Notes: a model not told the origin generated them from the sequence alone. 64,000 nucleotides of DNA from Streptomyces sp. WZ.A104 (GCF_002382885.1 NZ_NWVL01000024.1:1-64000); one strand, 5' to 3'; shown: positions 19,301 through 29,138, counted from the stretch's first letter. A program made the numbers and translations.

Positions 19301-22300
19301 AGAGGACCGGACCGTGGAGGTCTCCCTCTCCCTGGAGAACGCCGCCTTCACCGTCGCCTCGGCCGCCGGCGACGACGGGGAGCGGGCGGTCCACGTGAGC
19401 GGCGTCGTCCGTACCGGGCAGCGCCGCAGGACGGGACCGCCCCTCGACGCCGCCGCGATCCGATCCCGCACTGTCCGGCGACTCGAAGGCCCCGACTGCT
19501 ACACCGCACTGGCCGCCCTCGGCTACGACTACGGCCCCGCCTTCCGGGCCGTCGAGGAGGTCTGGATCGGCAGGGGCGAAGTCCTCGCCCGCATCCGTCC
19601 GCCCCGGGCCATCGGTGACGACGCCGCGGAACACCACCTCCACCCCGTGCTGCTCGACGCCTGCTTCCAGACCCTGCTCACCCCGCAGATCCTGGAAGGA
19701 CCCGCGCCGGGCAAGGGGATCAGGCTGCCGCTCTCCCTCGACGAGGTCGCCATCGACCCCGTCGGCGACCAGCCGTTCTGGGCGCACGCCACCCTGCTGA
19801 ACGGAGACGCGGACACCACCGTCGGGAACATCGCCCTCCACGCCGACGACGGCACGCCGCTCGGCCGCATCCACGGCTTCCGCGCCGGTGACGTCGAGAA
19901 GGCCGCGACCGCGGTCGCCCGCACCACGATCGACTCCTGGCTCGCGGAACCGGCCTGGACCGACTGCCCGCCGCTGCCCGAGGACGACGTACGGAGTGGA
20001 CCCTCCGGGCCCGCCGCGATCGCCCGCGACCACGGCTGGCTGGTCCTCGCCGACGACGGGGGAGTGGCGGACGCCTTCGCCGAGCTCGCCGCCGCCCGGG
20101 GCGAACGCTGCCTGCTGGTGCGCCGGGGTGCCGCGTACACCGGCTCCGGCGACGGCGACACCTGTACCGTCGACCCCGCATCCGACAGCTGCCTGGAGCG
20201 CCTCCTCGCCGATGTGGAGCGCGAGGGCCGGCCGTTTCGCGGGGCGGTCCTGCACCTGTGGAACCTCGACCGGCCCGCCCTCGCGGACTGCGACCGGAAA
20301 GCCCTCGTGGACCACACCGGCGCTGGCGCCTACTCCTTGGTCGCCCTCGCCCGGACCCTGCTCGCCCGGGGCTCCGGCAGCCGCCTGCACATCGTCACCC
20401 GGGGCGCCCAGCCCGCCCTGCCCGGCGAGGCCGTCGAGCCCCTCGGGGCGCCCGCCTGGGGCGTCGGCCGCGTCCTGCGGCACCAGGAACTCACCGACCG
20501 ACCCGGCAAGTTGATCGACCTCGACCCCCGGCGGGAACCGGGCCCGGACCGCGACCGCGCCGAGGCCGAAGCGCTCCTGAGCGAGGCGCTGGCCGAGGAC
20601 GAGGAGGAGGTCGCCCTGCGCGACGGCCGCCGCCGCACCAGCCGCCTGCGACCCGCCGAGGACCTTACCCGGCCCCTGCCGCCGCGCCTGCGGGAGTACG
20701 GCAGCTACCTGGTGACCGGTGCGTTCGGCGCGCTCGGACGGCTGCTGTGCCGCACGCTGGTGCGGCGAGGGGCCCGCAGGCTGATCCTGGTCGGCCGCAC
20801 CCCCGTACCGCCCCGGGAGAAGTGGGCCGCCACCGATCCCGCCACCGCCGAGGGCCGGGCCGTGGCCCTGCTGCGCGAACTGGAGGCCCTCGGCGCGCAG
20901 ACCGTCCCGGCCCGCCTCGACATCACCGACGAGGACGCCCTGACCGGCTGGCTCGACGCCCATCGAGCCAGTGGCGCGCCACCCGTGCGCGGGGTTTTCC
21001 ACCTCGCGGGCCAGGTCCGCGACACCCTCGTCACCGAACTCGACCGGCCCGCCTTCGACGCCGTCCACGCCCCCAAGACCGTCGGCGCCTACCTCCTGCA
21101 CCGGCACCTGCGGCACGAACCCCTCGAACACTTCGTGCTCTTCGCCTCGGTCGCCTCCCTGCTGACCACGGCGGGCCAGACCAACTACGCCGCCGGAAAC
21201 GCCTTCCTGGACGCCCTGGCCCACCACCGCCGCGCGCTGGGGCTGCCCGCGCTCAGCCTGGACTGGGGCCCCTGGGCCACCGGCATGATCGAGGAACTCG
21301 GCCTCGTCGAGCACTACTTGCACAGCCGTGGCATGAGCTCGCTCTCCCCGGAAGCGGGCATGGCCGTCCTCGAACGCGTCATCGGCCAGGACCACGCCCA
21401 ACTGGTCGTCGCCACCGTCGTCGACTGGCCCGCCTTCCTCGCCTGGTACCCGTCCCCGCCCCCGCTCGTCGCCGGCCTCGCCGCGGCCGCCGCCCCGCCG
21501 CCGGACCCGGCGTCCGGCAACGGATTCCTCGACGTCTTCCGCGAAGCCGACGAGAATACCCGCCGCACGCTGGTGACCGATAGGTTCGCCGTGCTCTGCG
21601 CCACCGTGCTCCGCACCGGCACGGACCGCGTCGACCCCGCCACCGGCCTCGGCGAACTCGGGCTCGACTCGCTGCTCGCCATGGAGCTACGGGCCCGGAT
21701 CCACGCCCAACTCGGCGTCGCCCTGCCCGTGGTCGCCCTCCTCAGCGGCACCCCGGCGGGCGAGCTCGCCGCCCGGCTCCACGACGGCCTCACCGCCCTG
21801 GCCGCAACCGACACCCCCGACGGAACGGCTCGTGCCGTCGAACTCCACCAGGACGAAAGGCAGTACCCGCTGACGCAGAACCAGAAGGCGCTCTGGTTCC
21901 TCAAGCACCTCAACCCCGAGGGGTACGCCTACAACATCGGCGGAGCCGTCGAGGTGAACGTGGCCCTCGAACCGGACCTGATGTTCGAGGCCGTCCGCCG
22001 CCTCATCGCCCGGCACCCCGCGCTGCGCACCAACTTCTCTCTGGAGGACGGGCAGGCCGTGCAGCGGGTCTCCCCGGACGTCGTACCGGACCTCGGTCTC
22101 TTCGACGTGCAGGGGCAGGACTGGGAGACCATCCACGCGACGATCGTCGCCGAATACCGCAAGCCCTACGACCTCGCCCGCGACCCGCTGGTCCGCTTCC
22201 GCCTCTTCAAGCGGGCACCCGACCGCTGGGTCATCATGAAGGCCGTCCACCACATCGTCTCCGACGCCATCTCCACGTTCACCTTCATCGAGGAACTCTT

Positions 22301-25300
22301 CGCCGTGTACGAGGCGCTGCGCGAGGGCAGGCAGCCCGAACTGCCCCCGGTGCAGGCCCGCTACCTCGACTTCCTCAACCAGCAGAACGCGTTCCTGGCC
22401 GGGCCGGAAGCCGCGGGCATGCTCGACTACTGGCGCTCCCACCTGCCGTCCGAGGTCCCGCTCCTGGACCTTCCCGTCGACAAACCGCGCCCCGCCGTCC
22501 AGACCCACAACGGGGCCTCCGAGTTCTTCGTCCTCGACGCCCAGCTCAGCACCCGCGTCCACGCCCTGGCCCGGGCGCACGGCGTCACCCCGTTCATGGT
22601 GCTGCTGAGCGCCTACTACCTCCTCCTGCACCGCTACTCCGGGCAGGACCACATCGTCGTCGGCAGCCCCGTCACCGGCCGCACCCGGCAGGACTTCTCC
22701 TCCGTCTACGGCTACTTCGTCAACCCGCTGCCGCTGCACGCCGACCTGTCGGACGACCCCACCGTCGCCGAACTGCTGCAACAGGTCCGCAGGACCGTAC
22801 TGGGCGGGCTGGACAACCAGGAGTACCCCTTCGTCCTCCTCGTGGAGGAGCTGGGACTCCAGCGCGACCCCAGCCGCTCGGCCGTGTTCCAGGCGATGTT
22901 CATCCTCCTCACCCACAAGGTGGCCACCGAGCAGTACGGCTACCGCCTGGAGTACATCGAACTGCCGGAGGAAGAGGGGCAGTTCGACATAACGCTGTCC
23001 GCCTACGAGGACGAGGCGGAGAGACGTTTCCACTGCGTCCTCAAGTACAACACCGACCTCTTCCTCCCGGCGACGACGCGCCGCATGGCCGCCCACTACA
23101 CCCGCCTCCTGGACCGGATGACCCGCGCCCCCGGCGAACAGCCCGCATCCCGGCTGGAGATGCTCGGCGAACGCGAGCGCCACCGGCTCGTCGCCGAATG
23201 GAGCCGCCCGGCCCTGCCGCCCGCCGAGGAGAGGGGGGAGCCGTTCACCCCGGTCCACGAGCTGATCGGGCGCGCCGCCGCCGAGCACCCCACCGCCGTC
23301 GCCCTGGTCACGCCCTCCCCGTACAGCGACGCCCACCGGCTCACCTACGCGGAGCTGGAGCGGCGGGCCACCGGGACCGCCGCCCGGCTGCGCACCCTCG
23401 GCGTCGGGCACGGCTCCGTCGTCGTGCTGTGCCTGGACAAGTCGCCGGACCTGATCGTCACCCTGCTCGCCGTGCTCAAGACCGGAGCCGCCTACCTCCC
23501 GCTCCGGCCCGGACCGCCCGCCGGCCGGCTCGCGTCCCTCGTGCACAACAGCGGCGCCGCGCTCGTCGTCGTCGCCGACGAGGACGGGCGGGAGGGCACC
23601 GCGGCGCTGCCGGTCATCACGGTGACCCTCGACGCCCTGCACGCGACCGAGCCGCACCCGGACGGCCCCCGGCGGAGCACGGCCCCGGACTCGACGGCGT
23701 ACGTCATCACCACCTCCGGGTCCACCGGCCGCCCCAAGGCCGTCCGCGTCAGCCACCGCAACCTCGCCTCCGCCCACGCCGCCTGGCGCGCGGAGTACCG
23801 GCTGGAGACGGACGTCCGGGTGCACCTCCAGATGGCCGACCCCTCGTTCGACGTCTTCACCGGCGACCTGGTCCGCGCTCTGTGCTCGGGCGGCACCCTC
23901 GTACTGGCCGACCGCGACCTGCTCTTCGACACGACCCGCCTTTACCGGACGATGCGTCAGGAACGGGTCGACTGCGCGGAGTTCGTGCCAGCAGTGGTGC
24001 GCGGGCTGATGGACCACTGCGACCGGCAAGGGCTGCGGCTGGACTTCCTGCGGCTGCTGGTGGTCGGCTCGGACGCCTGGAGCGTGGCGGAGTACCGGCG
24101 GCTCGGCGAGCTGTGCGGCCCCGGCACCCGCCTCGTCAACTCCTACGGGCTCACCGAAGCCACCATCGACAGCGCGTACTTCGAAGGACCCGTGGACGAC
24201 CTGGAGCCCGGCGCGATGGTCCCGATCGGCCGGCCCATGCCCCACAGCACCCTCCACGTCCTCGACGCCCACGGCGAACCCGTCCCGCCCGGCGTTCCCG
24301 GAGAGCTCTGGATCGGCGGCGAAGGCGTCGCGCTCGGCTATGCCGGAGACCCCGAGCAGACCGAGGAGCGTTTCGTCACCCGCACGCTCGGCCGGGCCGC
24401 GGACGCCCGTCCCGAACGGCTCTACCGGACCGGTGACATCGCCCGCTGGGACGCACAGGGCCGGGTGCACCTGCTCGGCCGGACCGACGGGCAGGTCAAG
24501 CTGCGCGGCCACCGCATCGAGATCGGCGAGATCGAGGCCCGTCTCGCCCAGTGGCCGCCACTCGCACGCGCCGTGGTCACCGTCACCACGGACGCCGGGG
24601 GAGAGGCGGCCCTCTGCGCCTACTGCGTACCGGCCCCCGGTGCGGCGCTGGACGCCCGGGCCCTGCGCCGCCATCTGGCGCGCTCCCTGCCCTCGTACAT
24701 GATCCCCTCCCACTACGTCGAGCTGCCCGAGCTGCCGCTCACGCCCAGCGGCAAGGTCGACACCGCTGCCCTGCCCGCCCCCCGGCCCCATGGCGGGGAA
24801 CGGCCCCACGAGGAGCCCGCCACGCTGTACGAGGTCAGCCTCGCCCGGCACTGGAGGAACCTCCTCGGGATCGAACAGATCGGTCTGGAGGACGACTTCT
24901 TCGAGCTCGGCGGCAGCTCCATCAAGCTCATCGAGCTGCTCCACCACCTGCGCACCGAGTTCGGCGCCGGCGTCCCCGTCAGCAGGCTGTACCAGGTCAC
25001 CACCCTGCACGGCATGGCCGCCACGGTGGCCGACGTCCTGCACAGCACCACCGCCGAGGACCTGCCGTGCCTGACCTTCAACGCCGGAGGGGCCCGCGAG
25101 CTCTTCTGCTTCCCGCCCGCCGGCGGCCACGGACTGGTCTACCGCGGCCTGGCGGGACAGCTCCCCGAGTACACCCTCATCGGCTTCAACTACCTCCCGG
25201 GCGACGACAAGGTGGCCCGCTACGCCGACCTGATCGAGGCCGCCCGGCCCGACGGCCCCTGCCTGCTCCTCGGCTACTCCCTCGGCGGCAACCTCGCCTT

Positions 25301-25748
25301 CGAGACGGCCCGGGAACTGGAACGGCGCGGCCGCGAGGTCGCCCATGTGGTCGTCATCGACTCCCGCCGCATTCCGGAGGCCTACGAACCGGACGAGGAC
25401 GGCATCGCCGTCTTCGAGGCGGAGCTGGCCGGTCATCTGCGCAAGCACACCGGTTCCGACGCCGTCGCCGCCGAGACGCTCGCCCACGCCGCCGACTACC
25501 TCGCCTTCTGCGGGCGCACCCCCAACACCGGCACGGTCGACGCCGCGGTCAGTGTGATCACCGACCAGGAGAAGGCCGCCCTCTACGCCGCGGGTGAGCA
25601 CGGCACCTGGCACGGCAGCTCCACCGGAGTCACCGCCGTACTGCGCGGCTCCGGCGTCCACGCCGACATGCTCGACCCCAAACACCTGCCCCGCAACGCC
25701 GCGTTGGTGCGCTCGGTCCTGACGGGGGGCGCCGCCCATGGTGGATGA
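16356..25748 (+). CDS. ftdB: Hybrid iterative PKS-NRPS of PTM biosynthesis
   Basis: A 3130-residue single-module hybrid. KS (12-435; DTACSSS with C184, EAHGTSTPVGDP, KTNIGHTE), AT (545-850; GHSTGE with S638, PYHS near 740), DH (905-1190; H936 in HRIQGTVVFP, D1101/Q1105), KR (1447-1650; TGAFGALG, Y1611), ACP (S1772 in GLDSLLAME), C (1836-2270; HHIVSDA at 1965-1971), A (2295-2800; ITTSGSTGRPKA), PCP (S2855) and TE (GYSLGG, S2974). My reading of the A-domain pocket is D-V-G-E-V-G-S-I-D-K, one conservative change from the known ornithine code. This matches PTM synthases, where one module builds two polyene chains and links both to ornithine, TE-assisted tetramate formation following. No ER or MT domain. 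ATG 16356 has a GAGGAG site; stop overlaps the next gene by 11 bp. Confidence 0.96.
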   Translation: MADANNRALRDKVAIIGMGCRLPGSASDHRTFWENLMAGRDCITPTPPDRYDIATLGSRFRDKPGRLVGGRGGYIDGFDEFDPAFFGISPREADHMDPQQRKLLEVAWDALEDGGQRPADLAGGNVAVYVGAFTLDYKILQFADLGFASLAAHTATGTMMTMVSNRISYCFDFRGPSLSVDTACSSSLVAVHLACQALKSGESDLALAGGTLLHMAPQYTVAETKGGFLSPEGRSRTFDAAADGYVRAEGVGLVALKRLEDAVRDGDRVHAVILGSGVNQDGHTNGITVPNADAQVGLIRRVCAEAGITPGDLQYMEAHGTSTPVGDPIEANALARALAIGRAPGARAYVGSVKTNIGHTESAAGIAGLIKTALCLEHRQIPPHINLENLNPAIDPATLPYEIPTRPVPWPEHEGPARAGVNSFGFGGTNAHVVLEEAPPPPPDTRRADPAGRGWSILPLSARHPEALTAMATGIRGELAGENGPEVTLPDLGHTLAHRRQHLPERLCVVYSSRASLDEALAAHERGEPHPRVVRGRARASGERRTVWVFTGMGPQWWGMGRQLLGEEPVFRDALLQCDRAIAEFADWSLIEELTADESASRMDETWLAQPANFAVQVALAALWRFYGVRPDAVVGHSTGEIAAFHEAGVYSLRDAARIAVHRSRLQQTLVGTGTMLAVSLSEDEAERRVRPYSDRVSIAAVNSPTSITLAGDGATLALLAGELQAEQQFAKFLTVQVPYHSVGMELIKDELLTELAALEPRPAQVPLYPTGVGGTARGDELDAAYWWKNVRDRVRFRAAVDRVAADGHQVFLEIGPHPVLGHAIRECLDATGTTGLTLPSIRRRENEPERFAASLASLHNLGAAIDWDTLQPTGRPVTLPRHPFRRDRHWTEPRPVAQVRLGRQDHPLLGRRTDRTEPTWQARLDTEALPYLADHRIQGTVVFPAAGYLEMAAQAVRRLTGGATAVLTGIDLRKALFLPDGEDRTVEVSLSLENAAFTVASAAGDDGERAVHVSGVVRTGQRRRTGPPLDAAAIRSRTVRRLEGPDCYTALAALGYDYGPAFRAVEEVWIGRGEVLARIRPPRAIGDDAAEHHLHPVLLDACFQTLLTPQILEGPAPGKGIRLPLSLDEVAIDPVGDQPFWAHATLLNGDADTTVGNIALHADDGTPLGRIHGFRAGDVEKAATAVARTTIDSWLAEPAWTDCPPLPEDDVRSGPSGPAAIARDHGWLVLADDGGVADAFAELAAARGERCLLVRRGAAYTGSGDGDTCTVDPASDSCLERLLADVEREGRPFRGAVLHLWNLDRPALADCDRKALVDHTGAGAYSLVALARTLLARGSGSRLHIVTRGAQPALPGEAVEPLGAPAWGVGRVLRHQELTDRPGKLIDLDPRREPGPDRDRAEAEALLSEALAEDEEEVALRDGRRRTSRLRPAEDLTRPLPPRLREYGSYLVTGAFGALGRLLCRTLVRRGARRLILVGRTPVPPREKWAATDPATAEGRAVALLRELEALGAQTVPARLDITDEDALTGWLDAHRASGAPPVRGVFHLAGQVRDTLVTELDRPAFDAVHAPKTVGAYLLHRHLRHEPLEHFVLFASVASLLTTAGQTNYAAGNAFLDALAHHRRALGLPALSLDWGPWATGMIEELGLVEHYLHSRGMSSLSPEAGMAVLERVIGQDHAQLVVATVVDWPAFLAWYPSPPPLVAGLAAAAAPPPDPASGNGFLDVFREADENTRRTLVTDRFAVLCATVLRTGTDRVDPATGLGELGLDSLLAMELRARIHAQLGVALPVVALLSGTPAGELAARLHDGLTALAATDTPDGTARAVELHQDERQYPLTQNQKALWFLKHLNPEGYAYNIGGAVEVNVALEPDLMFEAVRRLIARHPALRTNFSLEDGQAVQRVSPDVVPDLGLFDVQGQDWETIHATIVAEYRKPYDLARDPLVRFRLFKRAPDRWVIMKAVHHIVSDAISTFTFIEELFAVYEALREGRQPELPPVQARYLDFLNQQNAFLAGPEAAGMLDYWRSHLPSEVPLLDLPVDKPRPAVQTHNGASEFFVLDAQLSTRVHALARAHGVTPFMVLLSAYYLLLHRYSGQDHIVVGSPVTGRTRQDFSSVYGYFVNPLPLHADLSDDPTVAELLQQVRRTVLGGLDNQEYPFVLLVEELGLQRDPSRSAVFQAMFILLTHKVATEQYGYRLEYIELPEEEGQFDITLSAYEDEAERRFHCVLKYNTDLFLPATTRRMAAHYTRLLDRMTRAPGEQPASRLEMLGERERHRLVAEWSRPALPPAEERGEPFTPVHELIGRAAAEHPTAVALVTPSPYSDAHRLTYAELERRATGTAARLRTLGVGHGSVVVLCLDKSPDLIVTLLAVLKTGAAYLPLRPGPPAGRLASLVHNSGAALVVVADEDGREGTAALPVITVTLDALHATEPHPDGPRRSTAPDSTAYVITTSGSTGRPKAVRVSHRNLASAHAAWRAEYRLETDVRVHLQMADPSFDVFTGDLVRALCSGGTLVLADRDLLFDTTRLYRTMRQERVDCAEFVPAVVRGLMDHCDRQGLRLDFLRLLVVGSDAWSVAEYRRLGELCGPGTRLVNSYGLTEATIDSAYFEGPVDDLEPGAMVPIGRPMPHSTLHVLDAHGEPVPPGVPGELWIGGEGVALGYAGDPEQTEERFVTRTLGRAADARPERLYRTGDIARWDAQGRVHLLGRTDGQVKLRGHRIEIGEIEARLAQWPPLARAVVTVTTDAGGEAALCAYCVPAPGAALDARALRRHLARSLPSYMIPSHYVELPELPLTPSGKVDTAALPAPRPHGGERPHEEPATLYEVSLARHWRNLLGIEQIGLEDDFFELGGSSIKLIELLHHLRTEFGAGVPVSRLYQVTTLHGMAATVADVLHSTTAEDLPCLTFNAGGARELFCFPPAGGHGLVYRGLAGQLPEYTLIGFNYLPGDDKVARYADLIEAARPDGPCLLLGYSLGGNLAFETARELERRGREVAHVVVIDSRRIPEAYEPDEDGIAVFEAELAGHLRKHTGSDAVAAETLAHAADYLAFCGRTPNTGTVDAAVSVITDQEKAALYAAGEHGTWHGSSTGVTAVLRGSGVHADMLDPKHLPRNAALVRSVLTGGAAHGG

Positions 25749-27417
25749 CGACGGCACCGACTGGACCACCCGGGAGCGCACCCCCGGCACCCCGCCCCGC
25801 GTCATCGTGATCGGTGCAGGCGTGGCCGGACTGTCCACCGGCTGCTACGGCCAGATGAGCGGAGCCAGGACCCGCGTGTTCGAGAAGCACGTGCTGCCCG
25901 GCGGCTGCTGCACCGCCTGGTCGCGCGAGGGCTATCTCTTCGACTACTGCATCGAATGGCTCATCGGTACCGCCCCGGGCAACGACGCCCACCGGGTGTG
26001 GAGCGAACTCGGTGCCCTCGACGGCAAGACCGTCACCAACTTCGACCTGTTCAACAAGGTGGAGGACGAGCACGGCCGGTCGGTGACGTTCTACAACGAC
26101 CCCGACCGCCTGGAGGCCCACCTCCTGGAGATCTCGCCCGCCGATGCCCCCCTGATCCGGGCCTTCACCCGCGATCTGCGGCGCTTCATCGGCATCGAGC
26201 TGTACCCGTTCCTCACCGCGCCCTCCCTGCGGACCGTACGGGAGCGGGCGCAGACCCTGCGGACCGTCCTCCCCGCCTTCCGGCTGTTCTGGCGGACCGC
26301 CGCCACCCCGATGCACGTCTTCGCCGACCGCTTTGAGGACCCGCTGCTGCGGCGGGCCTTCCGCAACATCTTCTTCCAGGACCCGGAGGGCTTCCCGCTG
26401 CTGCCGTACCTCTTCAACATGGCCGCCGCCCACCACGGCAACGCGGGCTTCCCGCAAGGAGGTTCGCTCGGCCTCGCCCGCTCCATCGAGGAGCGCTACC
26501 GAAGTCTGGGCGGGAGCATCGCCTACCGGGCCCGCACAGAACGCGTCCTGGTCGAGAACGACCGCGCGATCGGCATCGAACTCCGGGGCGGCAGAAGGTA
26601 TTTCTCCGAGCACGTCGTCTCCGCCTGCGACGGCCACACCACCGTCTACGGGCTGCTCGGCGGGCGCTACACCGGCCCCCGCGTCGACCGGCTCTACACC
26701 GACCTCCTGCACCGCCCGGGCACGCTCTTCCCCGCCGTCGTCTCCGCCTTCGTCGGTCTGCGCGGCGATCTGGCACCCGACGAGGCCCACAGCACCACGC
26801 ACCTCCTCACCGACGAGGACGCGGACCGGCTCCCCGGCGCCCTCCAGAGCAGCCTGGTCGTCCAGGCCCGCTCCCGCTACTCCGGCGGATTCGCACCGCC
26901 CGGCCACTCCGTCCTGCACTGCACCTACTTCAGCGACTTCGCCCACTGGAAGGACCTGCGCACGAGGAACCGCAAGGAGTACCGGCGGCGGAAGCGCGAA
27001 GTCGCCGACTTCGTCCGGGATTTCCTGGAGCGCCGCACTCCCGGCATCGCGGACCGCATCGACGTCGTCGAGGTCGCGACTCCTGCCACAACCCACCGCT
27101 ACACCGGCAATCTGAAAGGCTCCATCCTCGCCTGGAAGGCGTTCTCCGAGGCCGACGACGTCTCGTCCCGGCTGGTGGGCAAGGACCGCATGCGGCTGCC
27201 CGGCCTCAGCGGCTTCTCCATGGCCGGACAGTGGGCCGGCATGGGCGGACTGATCCGCGCGGCAGCCACCGGCCGCTTCGCCGTCCAGTACCTGTGCCGC
27301 GAACTGGGCCTGGAATTCCGGGCCTGGGAAAGCAAGGGAGCCGAACCCTGGCACCCGGCGAAGCTGGGCCACCTGCCCCAGCTCGACCGCTGGTCCGCAC
27401 GGGAGGACCGCACCTGA
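25738..27417 (+). CDS. ftdC: Phytoene-desaturase-like FAD oxidoreductase, first PTM cyclase/reductase
   Basis: A 559-residue flavoprotein with the FAD-binding VIGAGVAGLSTGCYGQMSG at about residues 24-42 and LPGGCCTAWSREGYLF nearby, as in phytoene dehydrogenase relatives. The C-terminal segment MAGQWAGMGGLIRAAATGRFA closes the FAD fold. In PTM pathways these enzymes form the carbocyclic rings from the polyene-tetramate precursor rather than desaturating carotenoids. It overlaps the PKS/NRPS end by 11 bp and its own stop overlaps the next ATG (TGATG), showing translational coupling. It is clearly paralogous to the next gene (shared GGCCTAW, SDPDRLEAHL-like and SLGLARSIE stretches). Confidence 0.92.
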   Translation: MVDDDGTDWTTRERTPGTPPRVIVIGAGVAGLSTGCYGQMSGARTRVFEKHVLPGGCCTAWSREGYLFDYCIEWLIGTAPGNDAHRVWSELGALDGKTVTNFDLFNKVEDEHGRSVTFYNDPDRLEAHLLEISPADAPLIRAFTRDLRRFIGIELYPFLTAPSLRTVRERAQTLRTVLPAFRLFWRTAATPMHVFADRFEDPLLRRAFRNIFFQDPEGFPLLPYLFNMAAAHHGNAGFPQGGSLGLARSIEERYRSLGGSIAYRARTERVLVENDRAIGIELRGGRRYFSEHVVSACDGHTTVYGLLGGRYTGPRVDRLYTDLLHRPGTLFPAVVSAFVGLRGDLAPDEAHSTTHLLTDEDADRLPGALQSSLVVQARSRYSGGFAPPGHSVLHCTYFSDFAHWKDLRTRNRKEYRRRKREVADFVRDFLERRTPGIADRIDVVEVATPATTHRYTGNLKGSILAWKAFSEADDVSSRLVGKDRMRLPGLSGFSMAGQWAGMGGLIRAAATGRFAVQYLCRELGLEFRAWESKGAEPWHPAKLGHLPQLDRWSAREDRT

Positions 27418-29138
27418 TGACCACCGAGCGCAGCGGCCCCCGACGCCCGCGGGAGACGATGATCATCATCGGTGCGGGCCTGGGCGGTCTGTCCACCGGC
27501 GTCTACGCGCAGCTGAACGGCTACCGCAGCCACATCCTGGAGATGCACGAGATCCCCGGCGGCTGCTGCACCGCCTGGGAACGCGGCGGCTTCACCCTGG
27601 ACGCCTGCGTCAGCTGGCTCCTCGGCAGTGGCCCCGGCAACGAGATGCACCAGATCTGGCTGGAGCTGGGAGCGCTCCAGGGCAAGGAGATCCGCCACTT
27701 CGACGTGTTCAACATCGTGCGCGGGCGGGACGGCAGGGCCGTCCACTTCTACTCCGACCCGGACCGCCTCGAAGCCCACCTCATCGCACTGTCACCCGCC
27801 GACGCCCGGCTCGTACGGAAGTTCTGCGCCCAACTACGCAGCTTCCGACGCGCCTTGGCGGTCTATCCGTTCCTCAAGCCCGTCGGCCTCATGGGCCGTG
27901 TGGAGCGCTGGCGGATGCTCGCCTCGTTCGTCCCCTACTTCAACGCCGTCCGCACCACGATCACCGTCCTGATGAGCGACTTCTCGGCGAGGTTCAAGGA
28001 CCCGCTCCTGCGCGAGGCGTTCAACTTCATCCTGTACGAGAAGCACCCGGCCTTCCCCGTCCTGCCGTTCCACTTCCAGCTCGCCTCGCACGCCAACCTC
28101 TCCGCGGGCGTACCCGAAGGCGGCTCCCTCGGCCTGGCCCGGTCCATCGAGGCCCGCTACCGCCGGCTCGGCGGCGAGATCTCGTACAACACGAAAGTCG
28201 ACACGGTGATCGTGGAGGACGACCGCGCGGTGGGCGTCCGGCTCGGCGGCGGCAGCGAACTGCGCGCAGACATCGTCGTATCGGCGTGCGACGGCTACAC
28301 CACGACGATGAAGTTCCTGAAGGGCGCATACCTCGGAGAGGACTACCGCAAGCTCTACACCCGCACCATCCACGAACCCGGCATGATCTTCCCCGGCTAC
28401 TTCACCCTCTTCCTCGGCCTCTCCCGGCCCTTCCCCGAAGGGGACCCCTGCACCACCTACCTCCTCGACGAGGACACCGCCGCCGAGCTCACCGGAATCC
28501 GCCACCCCAGCATCAACGTCCAGTTCCGCAGCCGCCATTACCCCGAGCTGTCCCCGGACGGCACCACCGTCGTCTACGCCACGTACTTCTGCGACATCGC
28601 CCCCTGGCGGGCCCTGGACGAGGGCCCCGAGCAGATCACCCGCAGCCGCGGCGGCCAGGAGCTGCACACCCTTCCCGTCCGGCACGGGCGCGGCTACTAC
28701 GCGGCGAAGCGGCGGGCCCGCGAAGCGCTCGTCGGCTTCCTGGAACAGCGCTTCCCCGGCCTGCGGGACGCCATCGTCGTCCGCGACGTCTCCAGCCCCC
28801 TCACCCAGGTCCGCTACACCGGCAACCACGACGGGACCGTCCTCGGCTGGCAGCCGTTCGTCGAGAGCGGCGAGAGGCTCGAAGAGCTGGTCAAGAAGCA
28901 CGGCCCCGGCCTCCCCGGCCTGCGCGACTTCTACCAGTCCGGCGTCTGGGCCACCACCGGCGGGCTCATCCGGGCCGCGGCCGCCGGACGCCACGTCATG
29001 CAGTTCGTCTGCCGCGACGACGGAAAACCCTTCACCGCGTCGGTCGACCGCTCCGCGCCACCTCCGACCCACCGGGTCATCCCCGTGCCCGTACGCCCCG
29101 CCGCGCACCCCTCCGCGCAGCCGGAAAGGACGCCATGA
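27417..29138 (+). CDS. ftdD: Phytoene-desaturase-like FAD oxidoreductase, second PTM cyclase
   Basis: A 573-residue paralogue of the preceding protein. The FAD motif IIIGAGLGGLSTGVYAQLNG is at about residues 16-35, with IPGGCCTAWERGGF after it and SGVWATTGGLIRAAAAG near the C-terminus. Having two such flavoenzymes matches frontalamide, HSAF and alteramide-type clusters; ikarugamycin-type clusters carry one. This suggests a 5-5-6 or related ring pattern rather than one ring closure only. The ATG lies in TGATG with the upstream stop, and the stop overlaps the next start by 4 bp. A Pro-rich tail of about 30 residues ends the protein. Confidence 0.92.
   Translation: MTTERSGPRRPRETMIIIGAGLGGLSTGVYAQLNGYRSHILEMHEIPGGCCTAWERGGFTLDACVSWLLGSGPGNEMHQIWLELGALQGKEIRHFDVFNIVRGRDGRAVHFYSDPDRLEAHLIALSPADARLVRKFCAQLRSFRRALAVYPFLKPVGLMGRVERWRMLASFVPYFNAVRTTITVLMSDFSARFKDPLLREAFNFILYEKHPAFPVLPFHFQLASHANLSAGVPEGGSLGLARSIEARYRRLGGEISYNTKVDTVIVEDDRAVGVRLGGGSELRADIVVSACDGYTTTMKFLKGAYLGEDYRKLYTRTIHEPGMIFPGYFTLFLGLSRPFPEGDPCTTYLLDEDTAAELTGIRHPSINVQFRSRHYPELSPDGTTVVYATYFCDIAPWRALDEGPEQITRSRGGQELHTLPVRHGRGYYAAKRRAREALVGFLEQRFPGLRDAIVVRDVSSPLTQVRYTGNHDGTVLGWQPFVESGERLEELVKKHGPGLPGLRDFYQSGVWATTGGLIRAAAAGRHVMQFVCRDDGKPFTASVDRSAPPPTHRVIPVPVRPAAHPSAQPERTP

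Noticed and set aside
16380..21401. Minus-strand open frame of 1673 codons opposite the PKS/NRPS
   Set aside because: Antisense shadow of a GC-rich synthase. It has no domain, and its composition (Gly/Val/Asp/Arg-rich) is that of a complementary frame.
21687..25838. Minus-strand open frame of 1383 codons opposite the NRPS half
   Set aside because: Same reason: lies wholly antisense to C, A, PCP and TE domains with conserved motifs on the plus strand.
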